From: Allomeiothermus silvanus DSM 9946
Lineage (GTDB): Bacteria > Deinococcota > Deinococci > Deinococcales > Thermaceae
NCBI RefSeq assembly: GCF_000092125.1
Contig: NC_014212.1
Span: forward strand, 2,376,001 to 2,440,000
DNA length: 64,000 bases
Direction: 5' to 3'
Every line of letters begins with the position of its first letter. Position 1 is the stretch's first letter. Shown piece after piece: positions 44,838-53,916 of this stretch. The position numbers were made by a program, and so were the translations under genes. Under the pieces are notes generated by a model. That model was not told the origin of the DNA. It made no database searches and saw nothing but the letters and a program-made list of their open reading frames with translations.

Positions 44838-45272
44838 TCAGCGGAGTGGCTCAGGATAAGCCCTGAGGATATCGTCATACTCCTTCACTGCTTCCTCCCA
44901 GGTGCGACGCCCGGTGGCCAGGGCAGTGTTGAGCAGGCGCAGCCGAGCCGCACACTGATTTCCCTCGGAGAGCCGCTCGCTATACTTGAGCTGTGCGTTT
45001 AGGCTGGTAGAAACAGTGGTGGCAAAGCCGAACAAGGCTCCGACGATGCAGGCCAGCCTCCAGCCCGGCACTCCCTCCCCGATTACCGGCCCCCCGGCAG
45101 CAGTCACCCCGGTGACGAGGGTTGAAGCGCCGGAAGTCAGGATGCTGAAGATCAGGAGCCGGGAGTTGGTTCGCCTCAACTGGGCACAGTAGCGATCAGC
45201 CTTTTGCGAGCTTTCTTTTACCAAGCTTGCCAAACTGCCCAGATCATTGGCGGGCGTACCGGCTTGCTCCAT
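44838..45272 (-). CDS. Small two-TM protein, SLATT-like
   Basis: 144 residues with two TM helices at about 38-59 and 71-92, an N-terminal amphipathic helix, and a C-terminal cytoplasmic helical segment (NAQLKYSERLSEGNQCAARLRLLNTALATGR). This 2TM-plus-helix layout resembles SLATT/DUF4231 domains, which form pores in several nucleotide-signal defence systems. No cyclase, SLOG or other defence partner is adjacent. A TATACT at 45302-45307 and GGGGTGA precede the ATG. It is divergent from the DeoR-type regulator. The family call is tentative and the function unknown. Confidence 0.6.
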   Translation of the reverse strand: MEQAGTPANDLGSLASLVKESSQKADRYCAQLRRTNSRLLIFSILTSGASTLVTGVTAAGGPVIGEGVPGWRLACIVGALFGFATTVSTSLNAQLKYSERLSEGNQCAARLRLLNTALATGRRTWEEAVKEYDDILRAYPEPLR

Positions 45273-45370
45273 AGTTCACCCCAATCAAGGCTTCAAGTCC
45301 CAGTATAGCCGTCAGATCGGAGATAACCAGAAAATCTAAGGCCAGGTGAGGGGTCGATCTAGATAAGTGG

Positions 45371-45403
45371 TTGGCAAAGTCACCCGACTTTCGTATTCTT
45401 TCG
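45371..45403 (+). promoter_or_regulatory. deoR-type gene promoter with two CTTTCG sites
   Basis: TTGGCA (45371-45376), a 17-base spacer and TATTCT (45394-45399) end 8 bases before the ATG at 45408, so the message is leaderless. CTTTCG occurs at 45388-45393 and 45398-45403, exactly 10 bp apart around the -10. It is the complement of the CGAAAG motif at the other promoters of this locus, suggesting autoregulation. Confidence 0.6.
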
Positions 45404-45407
45404 CTAG

Positions 45408-46184
45408 ATGCCCTCCCTCGAGGCCACCCTGCGCCACCAAGCCATCCTCGAGCACCTACGCCAAGAAGGACAGGTGCGGGTTTCCGAGCTTTCCAAACGC
45501 TTCGCGGTCTCGGCGGTAACGATCCGCGCCGACCTCGAGCACCTCGAGCAACAAGGGGCACTCCGGCGCACTAGGGGGGGTGCGGTCCCAGCCCAGCAGC
45601 GACGATTCGAACTCCCGCTCGAGGCCAGCCGCCAAGTCCACGCCCGCGAGAAGGAGCGGATCGGACGCCACGCTGCGGGCCTAGTTCGTAGTGGAGAAAC
45701 CATCATCTTAGACGTGGGAAGCACCACCACTGAGTTAGCCCGGAGCCTATCGCCAAGCCTGCGGAACGTGGTGGTGGTAACGAGCGCCCTCAATATTGCC
45801 CTGTTGCTGGAGTCGCATCCCGGTATCACCGTGGTGGTGACTGGCGGAACCCTGCGGCCCTTACAGCACTCCCTGGTGAACCCCTACGGGACCCTGCTCT
45901 TGCAGGAGATCAACGCCGATAAAGCCTTCATCGGCTGCAACGGGGTACACCCCGAGAAAGGCTTTACCAACACCAACCTGCAAGAGGCTGAGGTAAAGCG
46001 GGCCATGATCGAAGCAGCCCGTGAGACCATCGTTCTGGCGGACCATTCCAAAATCATGCAGGTGGCGACCGCGCGCATTGCTCCGCTGGGGGCTGCCCAG
46101 CTCCTCGTAACCAGTTCGAAAGCCCGGCCTGAAGACTTAGAGGCCCTGCGCAAGGCTGGGCTCGAGATCGCGTTAGGTACGTAA
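45408..46184 (+). CDS. DeoR-family regulator of the galactoside locus
   Basis: 258 residues. The DeoR-type helix-turn-helix (ILEHLRQEGQVRVSELSKRFAVSAVTIRADLEHLEQQGALRRTRGGAV) is followed by the DeoRC sensor domain (ILDVGSTTTELARSL, VVVTGGTLRPLQHSLV, ADKAFIGCNGVHPEKGFTNTNLQEAEVKRAMI), which usually binds a phosphosugar. It sits before the ABC importer and beta-galactosidase genes and probably represses them. CGAAAG repeats at its own, the binding-protein and the galT promoters are candidate operators. Confidence 0.9.
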   Translation: MPSLEATLRHQAILEHLRQEGQVRVSELSKRFAVSAVTIRADLEHLEQQGALRRTRGGAVPAQQRRFELPLEASRQVHAREKERIGRHAAGLVRSGETIILDVGSTTTELARSLSPSLRNVVVVTSALNIALLLESHPGITVVVTGGTLRPLQHSLVNPYGTLLLQEINADKAFIGCNGVHPEKGFTNTNLQEAEVKRAMIEAARETIVLADHSKIMQVATARIAPLGAAQLLVTSSKARPEDLEALRKAGLEIALGT

Positions 46185-46199
46185 TTCCCTAAATCTTTA

Positions 46200-46257
46200 C
46201 GAAAGTTTCCGAAAGTTTGCACAACTATTGACAAGCCCCCGAAAGTCCAGGTAGACT
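46200..46257 (+). promoter_or_regulatory. Galactoside ABC operon promoter with three CGAAAG operators
   Basis: TTGACA (46228-46233), an 18-base spacer and TAGACT (46252-46257). CGAAAG occurs at 46200, 46210 and 46240, spacings of 10 and 30 bp, all on one face of the helix. Two copies lie upstream of the -35 and one in the spacer, suited to repression by a multimer. Confidence 0.7.
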
Positions 46258-46355
46258 CTCTCCGCAGCCGCAATTGGGTAGCCTGGCCAATAGCTTCTAG
46301 GCTCGAGCCTGCTTATAGCGAGGGCTGCTCAGGGTTAGCTATACGGAGGTATTCG

Positions 46356-47624
46356 ATGAAACGAAGGATGTGGTTGATCGCAGCTTTGGGGGCATGCTTG
46401 CTGGCCGCGGGTTTGACCCAAAGCAACCTCACCGGCAGGCTGGTCTACAACTCCAACCAGTCAGATCCTAAACCCCGGGCCTTGGACGCCAAGATCGTGG
46501 AGGCTTTCAAGAAGAAGAACCCGAACCTCCAGATGGAGTTTAATACCGTAGATCACGAAACCTTCCAGAATACCTCCATCCGCACCTACTTGGCCTCCGA
46601 TAACCCCCCCGACGTGCTCACTTGGTTCGCTGGGAACCGGATGCGGGCTTTTAGCAGCCGAGGTCTGGCTGCCGACATTACCGACGTGTGGAAGAGCAAC
46701 AACTGGGAGAAAGTCTACCCCAAGGGCTTCCAGGCGCTCTCCAAAGACGCCAGCGGCAAGTACGTGTTCGTCCCGGTGAGCTACTACTGGTGGGCGGTGT
46801 ACTACCGCAAAGACATCTTCAACAAGCTGGGGCTCAAAGAACCCAAAACCTGGGACGAGTTCCTGGCGGTATGCAAAAAACTCAAGGACGCCGGCTACAC
46901 CCCCATCGTCAACGCCGCCAAGGAGACCTGGCCGCAGGGGGGTTGGTTCGACTTCCTGGACATGCGGGTCAACGGCCCCGCTTTCCACAAAGACCTCACC
47001 GACGGAAAAATTCCCTACACCGATGCCCGGGTGAAGAAGGTCTTTACCTACTGGCGTCAGCTCGTGGATAACAAGTATCTGCTCGAGAACCCCGCCGCTT
47101 ACACCTGGCAAGACGCCGCCAACCTGATGATTCAGGGCAAAGGCGCAATGTATCTGATGGGCGACTTCCTGCGCGACCAGTACCCCGACGACCGCGAGGC
47201 CGCGGAGCTGGACTTCTTCCGCTTCCCCATCATCGATCCCAAAGTGCCCATCGGCGAAGAAGCCCCCACTGACGGCTACTTCATACCTGCCAAAGCCAAG
47301 AACATGGCCAACGCTAAGGCTTTCCTGAGCTTTTTGGGCTCCAAGGAAGTGGCCGAGATGGCTGCCCAGGATATAGGCCGCCTCCCGGTGCGCAACGATG
47401 TAGACGTCAAGACCCTCTTCAAGGACAAGCCCCACATCCAAAAGGGAATTGCTCTCCTGGCCGACGCCGACGACATCCTACAGTTCTATGACCGCGACAC
47501 CGTGCCGGAGATGGCCCGTATCGGAATGGACGGCTTCGTGAAGTTCTTGAGCAATCCCACCCAAGCCGATGCAATCCTGGCTGACCTCGAGAACCAGCGC
47601 AAGCGCATCTTCGGGCAACGGTGA
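46356..47624 (+). CDS. ABC sugar-binding protein (galactoside locus)
   Basis: 422 residues with a signal peptide (LIAALGACLLAAGLTQ) and a family 1 solute-binding fold (LVYNSNQSDPKPRALDAKIVEAFKKKNPN, DNPPDVLTWFAGNRMRAF, YLMGDFLRDQYPD). GGAGG precedes the ATG by 8 bases after a leader of about 90 nt. It is the first gene of the importer-beta-galactosidase operon, so the likely ligand is galactose, lactose or another beta-galactoside. A strong hairpin follows it. Confidence 0.9.
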   Translation: MKRRMWLIAALGACLLAAGLTQSNLTGRLVYNSNQSDPKPRALDAKIVEAFKKKNPNLQMEFNTVDHETFQNTSIRTYLASDNPPDVLTWFAGNRMRAFSSRGLAADITDVWKSNNWEKVYPKGFQALSKDASGKYVFVPVSYYWWAVYYRKDIFNKLGLKEPKTWDEFLAVCKKLKDAGYTPIVNAAKETWPQGGWFDFLDMRVNGPAFHKDLTDGKIPYTDARVKKVFTYWRQLVDNKYLLENPAAYTWQDAANLMIQGKGAMYLMGDFLRDQYPDDREAAELDFFRFPIIDPKVPIGEEAPTDGYFIPAKAKNMANAKAFLSFLGSKEVAEMAAQDIGRLPVRNDVDVKTLFKDKPHIQKGIALLADADDILQFYDRDTVPEMARIGMDGFVKFLSNPTQADAILADLENQRKRIFGQR

Positions 47625-47644
47625 GTTTTTAGCGCGGCCTCTGC

Positions 47645-47676
47645 GAGTCCCCCCCGAGCCCTCCTCGGGGGGACTC
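47645..47676 (+). terminator. Hairpin between binding protein and permease genes
   Basis: Arms GAGTCCCCCC..GAG and CTC..GGGGGGACTC pair over about 13 bases with one bulge around a 5-base loop. It is in the same position as the hairpin at 34687 in the other sugar operon and likely sets the binding protein to permease ratio. Confidence 0.55.
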
Positions 47677-47706
47677 TGGCTCAAAGACCCCTAGAGGGAG
47701 GTAACC

Positions 47707-48663
47707 GTGCAAACCGCACCCCGGTCCAGCCGGAACCCCAAGAGGGCCACGAGCCTTTACCAGGCCAGGTGGCTGGTGGTATTCTTGGGACTCCCGCTGC
47801 TTTTATACTCGGTGTGGGTAATTTATCCATTCGTCCGCACCTTCACCCTGGCCTTTGCTAGCTACGACGGCCTCTCCCCCGCCCAGTGGATCGGCTGGCA
47901 AAACTTCCGCGAGATGTTCCAAACGGAAGCCTTTCGCTTAGCCTTATGGCACAACCTGATCTGGATCCTGATCTTCATCACCGTGCCCACCTCTGCCGGG
48001 CTGGGCTTGGCTATGGTACTTAACCAGGGGGTTCGCTTCGATCGTTTCCTAAAAATCGCTTACTACTTACCACTGGTGCTGGCTCCGGTGGTGACGGCGA
48101 TGGTCTGGGGCTGGATCTACCATCCCCAGCAGGGCCTGGTCAACACCGTGATCGCCGGATTTTTGGGTGTGTTGAAGACGCTAGGATTCAACGTCAATCC
48201 CGAAGACGCCAGGAATATCGGCTGGCTGGGGGATCCTAAGCTGGCTTTGCTCTCGGTGATTGGGGCCGCGGTATGGCGGCAGGTGGGCTACGTGATGGTG
48301 CTCTATCTGGCCGGGCTCAAGACCCTCGACGCAGAGGTGCTCGAGGCGGCCCGGGTAGACGGAGCCGAGGGCTTCAATCTCTTCCGCTACATGATCTTTC
48401 CCATGTTGGCCCCGGTGACTACGGTGGTGGTAGTGATCTCCATCGTAGACAGCCTGCGCAGCTTCGACCTGGTGAACGTGATGACCAACGGAGGACCCTT
48501 CAACAGCTCGGAGGTACTCGCCAATTACATGGTCAAGACTGCTTTCCACGACTACCGCCAGGGTTACGCTGCAGCGGTGGCGGTGATCCTCTTTCTGATC
48601 ACCTTTGTATTCACCCTGATCTACCTGCGCCAAGTCATGCGGCAAGAAGAAAGGAACCTATGA
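47707..48663 (+). CDS. ABC sugar permease, MalF type
   Basis: 318 residues, GTG start after AGGGAGGTAACC. Six TM helices with the EAA loop [28 protein letters not shown]. It overlaps the next permease by 4 bases. It forms the galactoside import channel with its neighbour; the ATPase must come from elsewhere. Confidence 0.93.
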   Translation: MQTAPRSSRNPKRATSLYQARWLVVFLGLPLLLYSVWVIYPFVRTFTLAFASYDGLSPAQWIGWQNFREMFQTEAFRLALWHNLIWILIFITVPTSAGLGLAMVLNQGVRFDRFLKIAYYLPLVLAPVVTAMVWGWIYHPQQGLVNTVIAGFLGVLKTLGFNVNPEDARNIGWLGDPKLALLSVIGAAVWRQVGYVMVLYLAGLKTLDAEVLEAARVDGAEGFNLFRYMIFPMLAPVTTVVVVISIVDSLRSFDLVNVMTNGGPFNSSEVLANYMVKTAFHDYRQGYAAAVAVILFLITFVFTLIYLRQVMRQEERNL

Positions 48664-49529
48664 GTGCTGCCGCTTCCGTACAAAGCCCTGCCCGAAAGCG
48701 CAAACTGCGCCGGGGACCCAACATTTGGGTGCTGGGGCTGGTGTGGTTCTTTGCCCTTTTATGGCTGGTTCCCTTCGTGGGAGCCATCATCACCAGCTTC
48801 CGCACCTTCGACGACCTCAACACCCGCGGCTTCTGGAGTGTGCCGCAAGAGATCACGGTAAATAATTACGTGCGGGCCTGGGGGCAAGCGGGGGTCAGCA
48901 GATACCTGCTCAACAGCTTCAAGATCACGCTGCCGGCGCTGGGGCTATGTATGCTTTTTGCTTCGATGTGTGCCTACGGGCTGGTGCGCTTCCGCTTCCG
49001 GCTTTCCGTCCCGATTTATGTGATGTTCGTGGCCGGGCTGATGCTTCCTTTCCAGGTATTGCTCTTGCCGGTGTTTTTCCTGGCCAACAAGCTGCACATC
49101 TACGATACGTTGTGGGCGTTGATCCTCTTTCACGCGGCTTTTCAGCTCGGCTTCTGCACCTTCGTGCTGCGCAACTTCATGAAGACGGTCCCGTTCTCGC
49201 TTTTCGAGAGCGCTCTGATTGATGGAGCCTCGGAGTGGACTATCTTCCGCCGCATCGCCCTACCTCTGCTGCTGCCGGGGCTGGCTGCTTTGGCCACGTT
49301 GGAATTTACCTGGATCTTCAACGACTACCTGTGGGCCATCGTGCTGTTGCAAAGCGACCAGCTCAAGCCCATCACCACCGGCTTGGCTAACCTGCGCGGA
49401 CAGTACATCAGCGACTGGCCGCTGATGGTAGCGGGTAGCCTGATCGCCACCGTGCCCACCTTGGTGGTCTTCTTCGGGTTGCAACGCTACTTTATCGACG
49501 GGCTCACGGTGGGAGCAACCAAGGGATAA
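48660..49529 (+). CDS. ABC sugar permease, MalG type
   Basis: 289 residues from ATG 48660 (MSAAASVQSPARKRKLRRG), overlapping the previous stop. Six TM helices with the EAA loop FSLFESALIDGASEWTIFRRIALPLLLPG. The C-terminus (RYFIDGLTVGATKG) is typical of MalG-like permeases and matches the neighbouring operon type. It lies 3 bp upstream of the beta-galactosidase frame. Confidence 0.93.
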   Translation: MSAAASVQSPARKRKLRRGPNIWVLGLVWFFALLWLVPFVGAIITSFRTFDDLNTRGFWSVPQEITVNNYVRAWGQAGVSRYLLNSFKITLPALGLCMLFASMCAYGLVRFRFRLSVPIYVMFVAGLMLPFQVLLLPVFFLANKLHIYDTLWALILFHAAFQLGFCTFVLRNFMKTVPFSLFESALIDGASEWTIFRRIALPLLLPGLAALATLEFTWIFNDYLWAIVLLQSDQLKPITTGLANLRGQYISDWPLMVAGSLIATVPTLVVFFGLQRYFIDGLTVGATKG

Positions 49530-49532
49530 GTC

Positions 49533-51527
49533 GTGGCAGGGCCCTCAGTAAATGGCGAAGACAGTGTGAAAACACCCAAAACCCCAACTATGCTTGGAGT
49601 CTGCTACTACCCCGAACACTGGCCCCGCGACCGCTGGGCCGAGGACGCCCGCCGGATGCGGGAATGCGGCCTTAGCTACGTACGCATCGGTGAGTTTTCC
49701 TGGAGCCGACTCGAGCCCGAACCGGGTCGCTTCGATTTCGAGTGGCTGGACCAGGCCATCGCGACCCTTCACGCCGAAGGCCTCCAGGTAGTGCTGGGAA
49801 CACCCACTCCCACCCCGCCTAAGTGGCTGGTGGACCGACACCCCGACATCCTGGCGACAGACCGCGAGGGCCGCTTGCGCAAGTTTGGCTCGAGGCGTCA
49901 CTACAGCTTTTCGAGCCGAACCTACCAAGCACATACCCGCCGCATCGTGACCGTCATAGCCCAGCGCTACGGTAACCACCCCGCAGTAGCGGGCTGGCAG
50001 ACCGATAACGAGTACGGCTGCCACGACACCACCCGCAGCTATGGCCCAGAGGATTTGTTGGCCTTCCGCGAGTGGCTGAGGGCTAAATACGGCTCGATCG
50101 AAGCGCTGAATGCAGCCTGGGGCAACGTCTTCTGGAGCATGGAGTACCGCACCTTCGAGGAGATTGACCTACCCAACCTCACCGTCACCGAGGCTAACCC
50201 GGCGCACTGGCTCGACTTCTACCGCTTCAGCTCGGATCAGGTGGCGGCTTACAACAAGCTACAGGTCGAAATCATCCGCCAGTATTCGCCGGGGCGGTTT
50301 ATCACCCATAACTTCATGGGCTATACCCCCGACTTCGACCACTTCAAAGTAGCAGAGGACCTCGACGTAGCCAGCTGGGACAGCTACCCGCTGGGCTTTA
50401 CCGATATGGACGTTTTACCGGTCTCCGAAGAGGAAAAGCTCCGCTACGCCCGCACCGGCCACCCCGACATCCCGGCCTTTCACCACGACCTCTACCGCGG
50501 GGTGAAGCCGCGCTGGTGGGTGATGGAACAGCAGCCGGGGCCGGTGAACTGGGCGGCCCATAACCCTTCTCCTGCCCCCGGCATGGTGCGGCTATGGACC
50601 TGGGAAGCGCTGGCCCACGGAGCCGAAGTGGTGAGCTATTTCCGCTGGCGGCAATTCCCCCAGGCCCAGGAACAGAAGCATGCCGGGCTCAACCGCCCCG
50701 ACTTCCAACCCGACGTGGGCTACTGGGAAGCCCAGCAGGTCGCGCGGGAGCTGGAAGGGCTCGAGCTGCCCCCTACCCAACAAGCCCCGGTGGCGTTGGT
50801 CTTCGACTACGAGGCCGACTGGGTAACGCGCATCCAGCCGCAGGGCCGCGAGTTCACCTACCGCGACCTGGTCTGGAACTTCTATCAGGCCCTGCGCTCT
50901 CTTGGCCTGGATGTGGACTTCGTGAAGCCAGGGGGGAGCCTCGAGGGGTACCGGCTCGGGGTAGTCCCCTGCTCCCCGATCCTGCATGAGGCCACGATCC
51001 GGGCTTTGCACAATACCCAGGCCCAGCTGGTCTTCGGGCCACGTACGGGCTCTAAGACCGAATCCATGGGTATCCCTCCAAACCTCCCCCCCGGCAAGCT
51101 GGCCGAATGGCTGCCCATCCGGGTAACCCGAGTCGAATCGCTGCGCCCAGGGGTGAACTTCGCCCTCGAGTGGAACGGGCAGCGCTACACCTCTTCGGTG
51201 TGGAAGGAGTGGGTCGAGTCCGATCTCGCGCCCGTCGCCAAGTTCGACGATGGCCGAGGGGCTCTCTGGCAGCACGATAACCTGCACTACCTGGCTTTCT
51301 GGCCCACGGTGGCTTTTCTCCGGGCCTATCTGGGCCACCTGGCCAACCGCCAAGGCCTGCAAACTTTCTCGCTTTCCGAGGGCTTGAGGCTACGGCGGCG
51401 GGGCCACCTGACCTTCGCCTTCAACTATGGCCCACACGAACAGCAAGCTCCGGCCTCCCCGCAGGCCCGCTTCGTGTTGGGGGGCCGTATGGTCCCGCCG
51501 CACGGCCTGAGCATCTGGGAGAGCTAA
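49533..51527 (+). CDS. Beta-galactosidase, glycoside hydrolase family 42
   Basis: 664 residues. The catalytic TIM barrel ([21 protein letters not shown]) holds the acid/base Glu160 in TDNEYG and the nucleophile Glu332 in [11 protein letters not shown], followed by the trimerisation and C-terminal domains. It has no signal peptide, so it cleaves imported beta-galactosides in the cytoplasm. The start is uncertain: GTG 49533, GTG 49566 or ATG 49590 ([12 protein letters not shown]), the last matching Thermus relatives. Co-transcribed with the importer. Confidence 0.95.
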   Translation: MAGPSVNGEDSVKTPKTPTMLGVCYYPEHWPRDRWAEDARRMRECGLSYVRIGEFSWSRLEPEPGRFDFEWLDQAIATLHAEGLQVVLGTPTPTPPKWLVDRHPDILATDREGRLRKFGSRRHYSFSSRTYQAHTRRIVTVIAQRYGNHPAVAGWQTDNEYGCHDTTRSYGPEDLLAFREWLRAKYGSIEALNAAWGNVFWSMEYRTFEEIDLPNLTVTEANPAHWLDFYRFSSDQVAAYNKLQVEIIRQYSPGRFITHNFMGYTPDFDHFKVAEDLDVASWDSYPLGFTDMDVLPVSEEEKLRYARTGHPDIPAFHHDLYRGVKPRWWVMEQQPGPVNWAAHNPSPAPGMVRLWTWEALAHGAEVVSYFRWRQFPQAQEQKHAGLNRPDFQPDVGYWEAQQVARELEGLELPPTQQAPVALVFDYEADWVTRIQPQGREFTYRDLVWNFYQALRSLGLDVDFVKPGGSLEGYRLGVVPCSPILHEATIRALHNTQAQLVFGPRTGSKTESMGIPPNLPPGKLAEWLPIRVTRVESLRPGVNFALEWNGQRYTSSVWKEWVESDLAPVAKFDDGRGALWQHDNLHYLAFWPTVAFLRAYLGHLANRQGLQTFSLSEGLRLRRRGHLTFAFNYGPHEQQAPASPQARFVLGGRMVPPHGLSIWES

Positions 51528-51687
51528 GGGGTGCCGGTGGGGGCCACGCTCGAGCCCACCCTAGAGATTTACTAAGGATCATGGGGGGGACCCAAGGCGC
51601 CTATCGCGGAACTCGAAAGATGACAACCCCCACTTAAATCAGCCGTTCTCGTTCTCAGGTCTGGGCTGGTGGTTTCGGGTCTCTACA

Positions 51688-51721
51688 TAAGCTTGCGAAA
51701 GTTTTGATAAGCTAGCGAAAG
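51688..51721 (+). promoter_or_regulatory. CGAAAG operator pair upstream of galT
   Basis: AAGCTTGCGAAAG and AAGCTAGCGAAAG are near-identical 13-bp units 20 bp apart (two helical turns), with CGAAAG at 51696-51701 and 51716-51721. The second ends 15 bases before the galT start. The promoter elements themselves are not clear; TAAGCT at 51708-51713 could be a -10. Confidence 0.55.
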
Positions 51722-51736
51722 CAAGGGAGCGCCAAG

Positions 51737-52777
51737 ATGCACAAGCGCATGTTCAAAAAAGCCGATGGCCGGGTGATGTTTTTATACGGCAATGAACCCC
51801 ACACCCTACCCCCGCTGGAAGAGATGGAGCCGGCCCCCACCCCCCACCCCCACATGCGCTGGCACCCCTTAAGACGGGAGTGGGTGGTGTATGCAGCCCA
51901 CCGGCAAAACCGGACCTTTCTCCCCCCGCCCGAGTATGATCCGCTCTCCCCCACCAAACCGGGCGGCTTCCCTACCGAGATCCCCTTCGAGACTTTTGAG
52001 ATCGCGGTCTTCCCCAACCGCTTCCCCTCGCTCACCCCGCACCCCGGCCCTGCGCCCGAGGATATCCCGGTGCCGGTGGCTCCCGCCAAGGGCGACTGCG
52101 AGGTGGTGGTCTACACCCCCGAACAGACCGGGAGCCTGGCCACGCTCTCGCAAGAACGCCGCGAGCTGCTGGTACGGGTTTGGGCTGATCGCTACCGCGA
52201 GTTACTGGCCCGAGACGAAGTGCGCTTCGTGATGCCCTTCGAGAACCGGGGCGAGGCCATAGGGGTCACGCTGCACCACCCTCACGGACAGATTTACGCC
52301 TATCCCTTTGTTCCGCCGGTCATAGAGAAGGAGGTCCAGAGCTTCCGCGAGGGCCCGGTGCTGGTCTCGCTGCTGAACGACGCCGCACCCTACGTGGTCT
52401 GCCAGGACGAGTACACCCTCGCCATCGTTCCACCCTTTGCCCGCTACCCCTACGAGGTGCTCGTTTACCCCAAGCGCTTCCACCCTGGCCCCTGGACCTT
52501 TAGCGACGCTGAGTTCGCCAGCTTTGGCAAAGTTCTGGGCGAAGTGGTGGCGAAATACGACCGGCTCTTCGCCCGCCCGATGCCCTACATTATGCTGTTG
52601 CACGCCGCACCCGAAGGCGAGGAAAGCACTTTCCACTTCCACGTCGAGTTCTACGCCGCGCTGCGCGCCCCCGACAAGCTCAAGTACCTAGCCGGAACCG
52701 AAGTTGGGGCGGGAACTTTCGCGGTAGACGCGCTCCCCGAGGAAACCGCCAAGACCCTACGGGAAGTCAAACCATAA
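51737..52777 (+). CDS. galT: Galactose-1-phosphate uridylyltransferase
   Basis: 346 residues. Leloir pathway enzyme exchanging UDP-glucose and galactose-1-phosphate. Histidine triad active site HPHGQ at 181-185 with nucleophile His183, and the C-terminal zinc/nucleotide segment FHFHVEFYAALRAPDKLKYLAGTE. GGGAG precedes the ATG. Its own CGAAAG operators suggest a separate transcript from the beta-galactosidase. Confidence 0.96.
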   Translation: MHKRMFKKADGRVMFLYGNEPHTLPPLEEMEPAPTPHPHMRWHPLRREWVVYAAHRQNRTFLPPPEYDPLSPTKPGGFPTEIPFETFEIAVFPNRFPSLTPHPGPAPEDIPVPVAPAKGDCEVVVYTPEQTGSLATLSQERRELLVRVWADRYRELLARDEVRFVMPFENRGEAIGVTLHHPHGQIYAYPFVPPVIEKEVQSFREGPVLVSLLNDAAPYVVCQDEYTLAIVPPFARYPYEVLVYPKRFHPGPWTFSDAEFASFGKVLGEVVAKYDRLFARPMPYIMLLHAAPEGEESTFHFHVEFYAALRAPDKLKYLAGTEVGAGTFAVDALPEETAKTLREVKP

Positions 52778-52895
52778 ACTGGCTTACAAAGCTGCTATCG
52801 CGAGAACCGGAGTTTTTCGGATCTATCCCATCCATCCGTAGATTTGCCGCAACCCAGCTTGCGTAGCAGCACCCAGAACGAAAGGTAAAGTCACT

Positions 52896-53906
52896 ATGAA
52901 CCCAATCGCCCTACAAAAGCTCCGAATCTGGATGAACGAGCGCGGTTTTGAGCGCTTCTTTGTGCAAAATCCGGAGAACTTCGCTTGGCTCAGCGGGGGG
53001 GGAGACAACACCGTGGTGGTAAATCGCCCGGCGGCCTGGCTCGAGGTGGCAGGCGATGCCTCTACCCCCGTCCGGCTCCACACCTCCCGGATTGAAGCCC
53101 AGCGGCTAACCGAGGAGGAAGTAGAGGGGCTCGAGGTCATCTCACACCCCTGGTATAGCCCACCCAACCTACCTAGCCCCAACGACTCCGAGCACGACCT
53201 CACCCTGCTGCGGCTGGTGTTAGGCCCCGAGGAGCAAGAACGCTACCGGGCTTTAGGCCGGGACGCAGCGAGAGCAATAGGGGAAGTAATGCAGGACGCC
53301 GAACCGGAGTGGACCGAATTCGAACTCGCCGGGGCGGTGGCGAGCGCCCTCTACGCCTACGGCATTCAGCCCGTAGTGCTGCTGGCAGCAGGCGAGGAGC
53401 GCATCTTCACCTACCGCCATCCGCTACCCAAGAACCGGCCGCTTGGCCGGCTGGCCATGGCGGTGTTGTGTGGACGGCGCGCAGGGCTAATCGCCAACGT
53501 TACCCGGATCAAGACCTGGGGGCACAGCCAGGCGCGAGCGCTCATGGATCGCGTTTTGCAGGTGGAGTCGGCCGCTCTTAATTGCACGGTGCCGGGCAAA
53601 ACCTTGGCGGAAGTTTTCCTCACTTTGAAACAGGCCTATACCGACATCGGATACCCCGAAGCTATCGAGGAACACCACCAAGGTGGGCTCACCGGCTATA
53701 AACCGCGCGAGATGCTCGCCACCCCGAGCAACCTCACCATCCTCGAGACCGCTATGGCCGTTGCCTGGAACCCCAGCCTGAGGGGGGCTAAAGTTGAGGA
53801 CACCTTCCTGATCGGCGAGAATGGCCTGGAAAACCTCACCCTAGACCCCCACTGGCCCATGGTCAAGGTCGAGGGGCGGTTAAGGCCAGGGCTGCTCGAG
53901 GGCTAG
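52896..53906 (+). CDS. M24 (aminopeptidase P/creatinase)-like protein in the galactose operon
   Basis: 336 residues with an N-terminal creatinase-type domain and a C-terminal pita-bread domain. Family traces are the HHQGGLTGYKPRE block and AKVEDTFLI near the C-terminus. The paired Asp ligands expected in the central strand (vDxGxxxxGYxSDxTRT) are missing; that stretch reads AMAVLCGRRAGLIANVTRIKTWG. It is therefore probably not a dinuclear metallopeptidase. It lies between galT (118-bp gap) and galK (10-bp gap) on the same strand. A role in galactose metabolism or regulation is inferred only from context. Confidence 0.75.
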   Translation: MNPIALQKLRIWMNERGFERFFVQNPENFAWLSGGGDNTVVVNRPAAWLEVAGDASTPVRLHTSRIEAQRLTEEEVEGLEVISHPWYSPPNLPSPNDSEHDLTLLRLVLGPEEQERYRALGRDAARAIGEVMQDAEPEWTEFELAGAVASALYAYGIQPVVLLAAGEERIFTYRHPLPKNRPLGRLAMAVLCGRRAGLIANVTRIKTWGHSQARALMDRVLQVESAALNCTVPGKTLAEVFLTLKQAYTDIGYPEAIEEHHQGGLTGYKPREMLATPSNLTILETAMAVAWNPSLRGAKVEDTFLIGENGLENLTLDPHWPMVKVEGRLRPGLLEG

Positions 53907-53916
53907 AAGGAGAACC

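Noticed and set aside
46461-47441. 326-residue open frame on the minus strand
   Set aside because: Antisense to the second sugar-binding-protein gene with no family features.
48273-48659. Upstream extension of the second galactoside permease to 48273
   Set aside because: It overlaps the first permease almost fully and reads as Arg/Gly-rich noise; the true start is ATG 48660 overlapping the previous stop.
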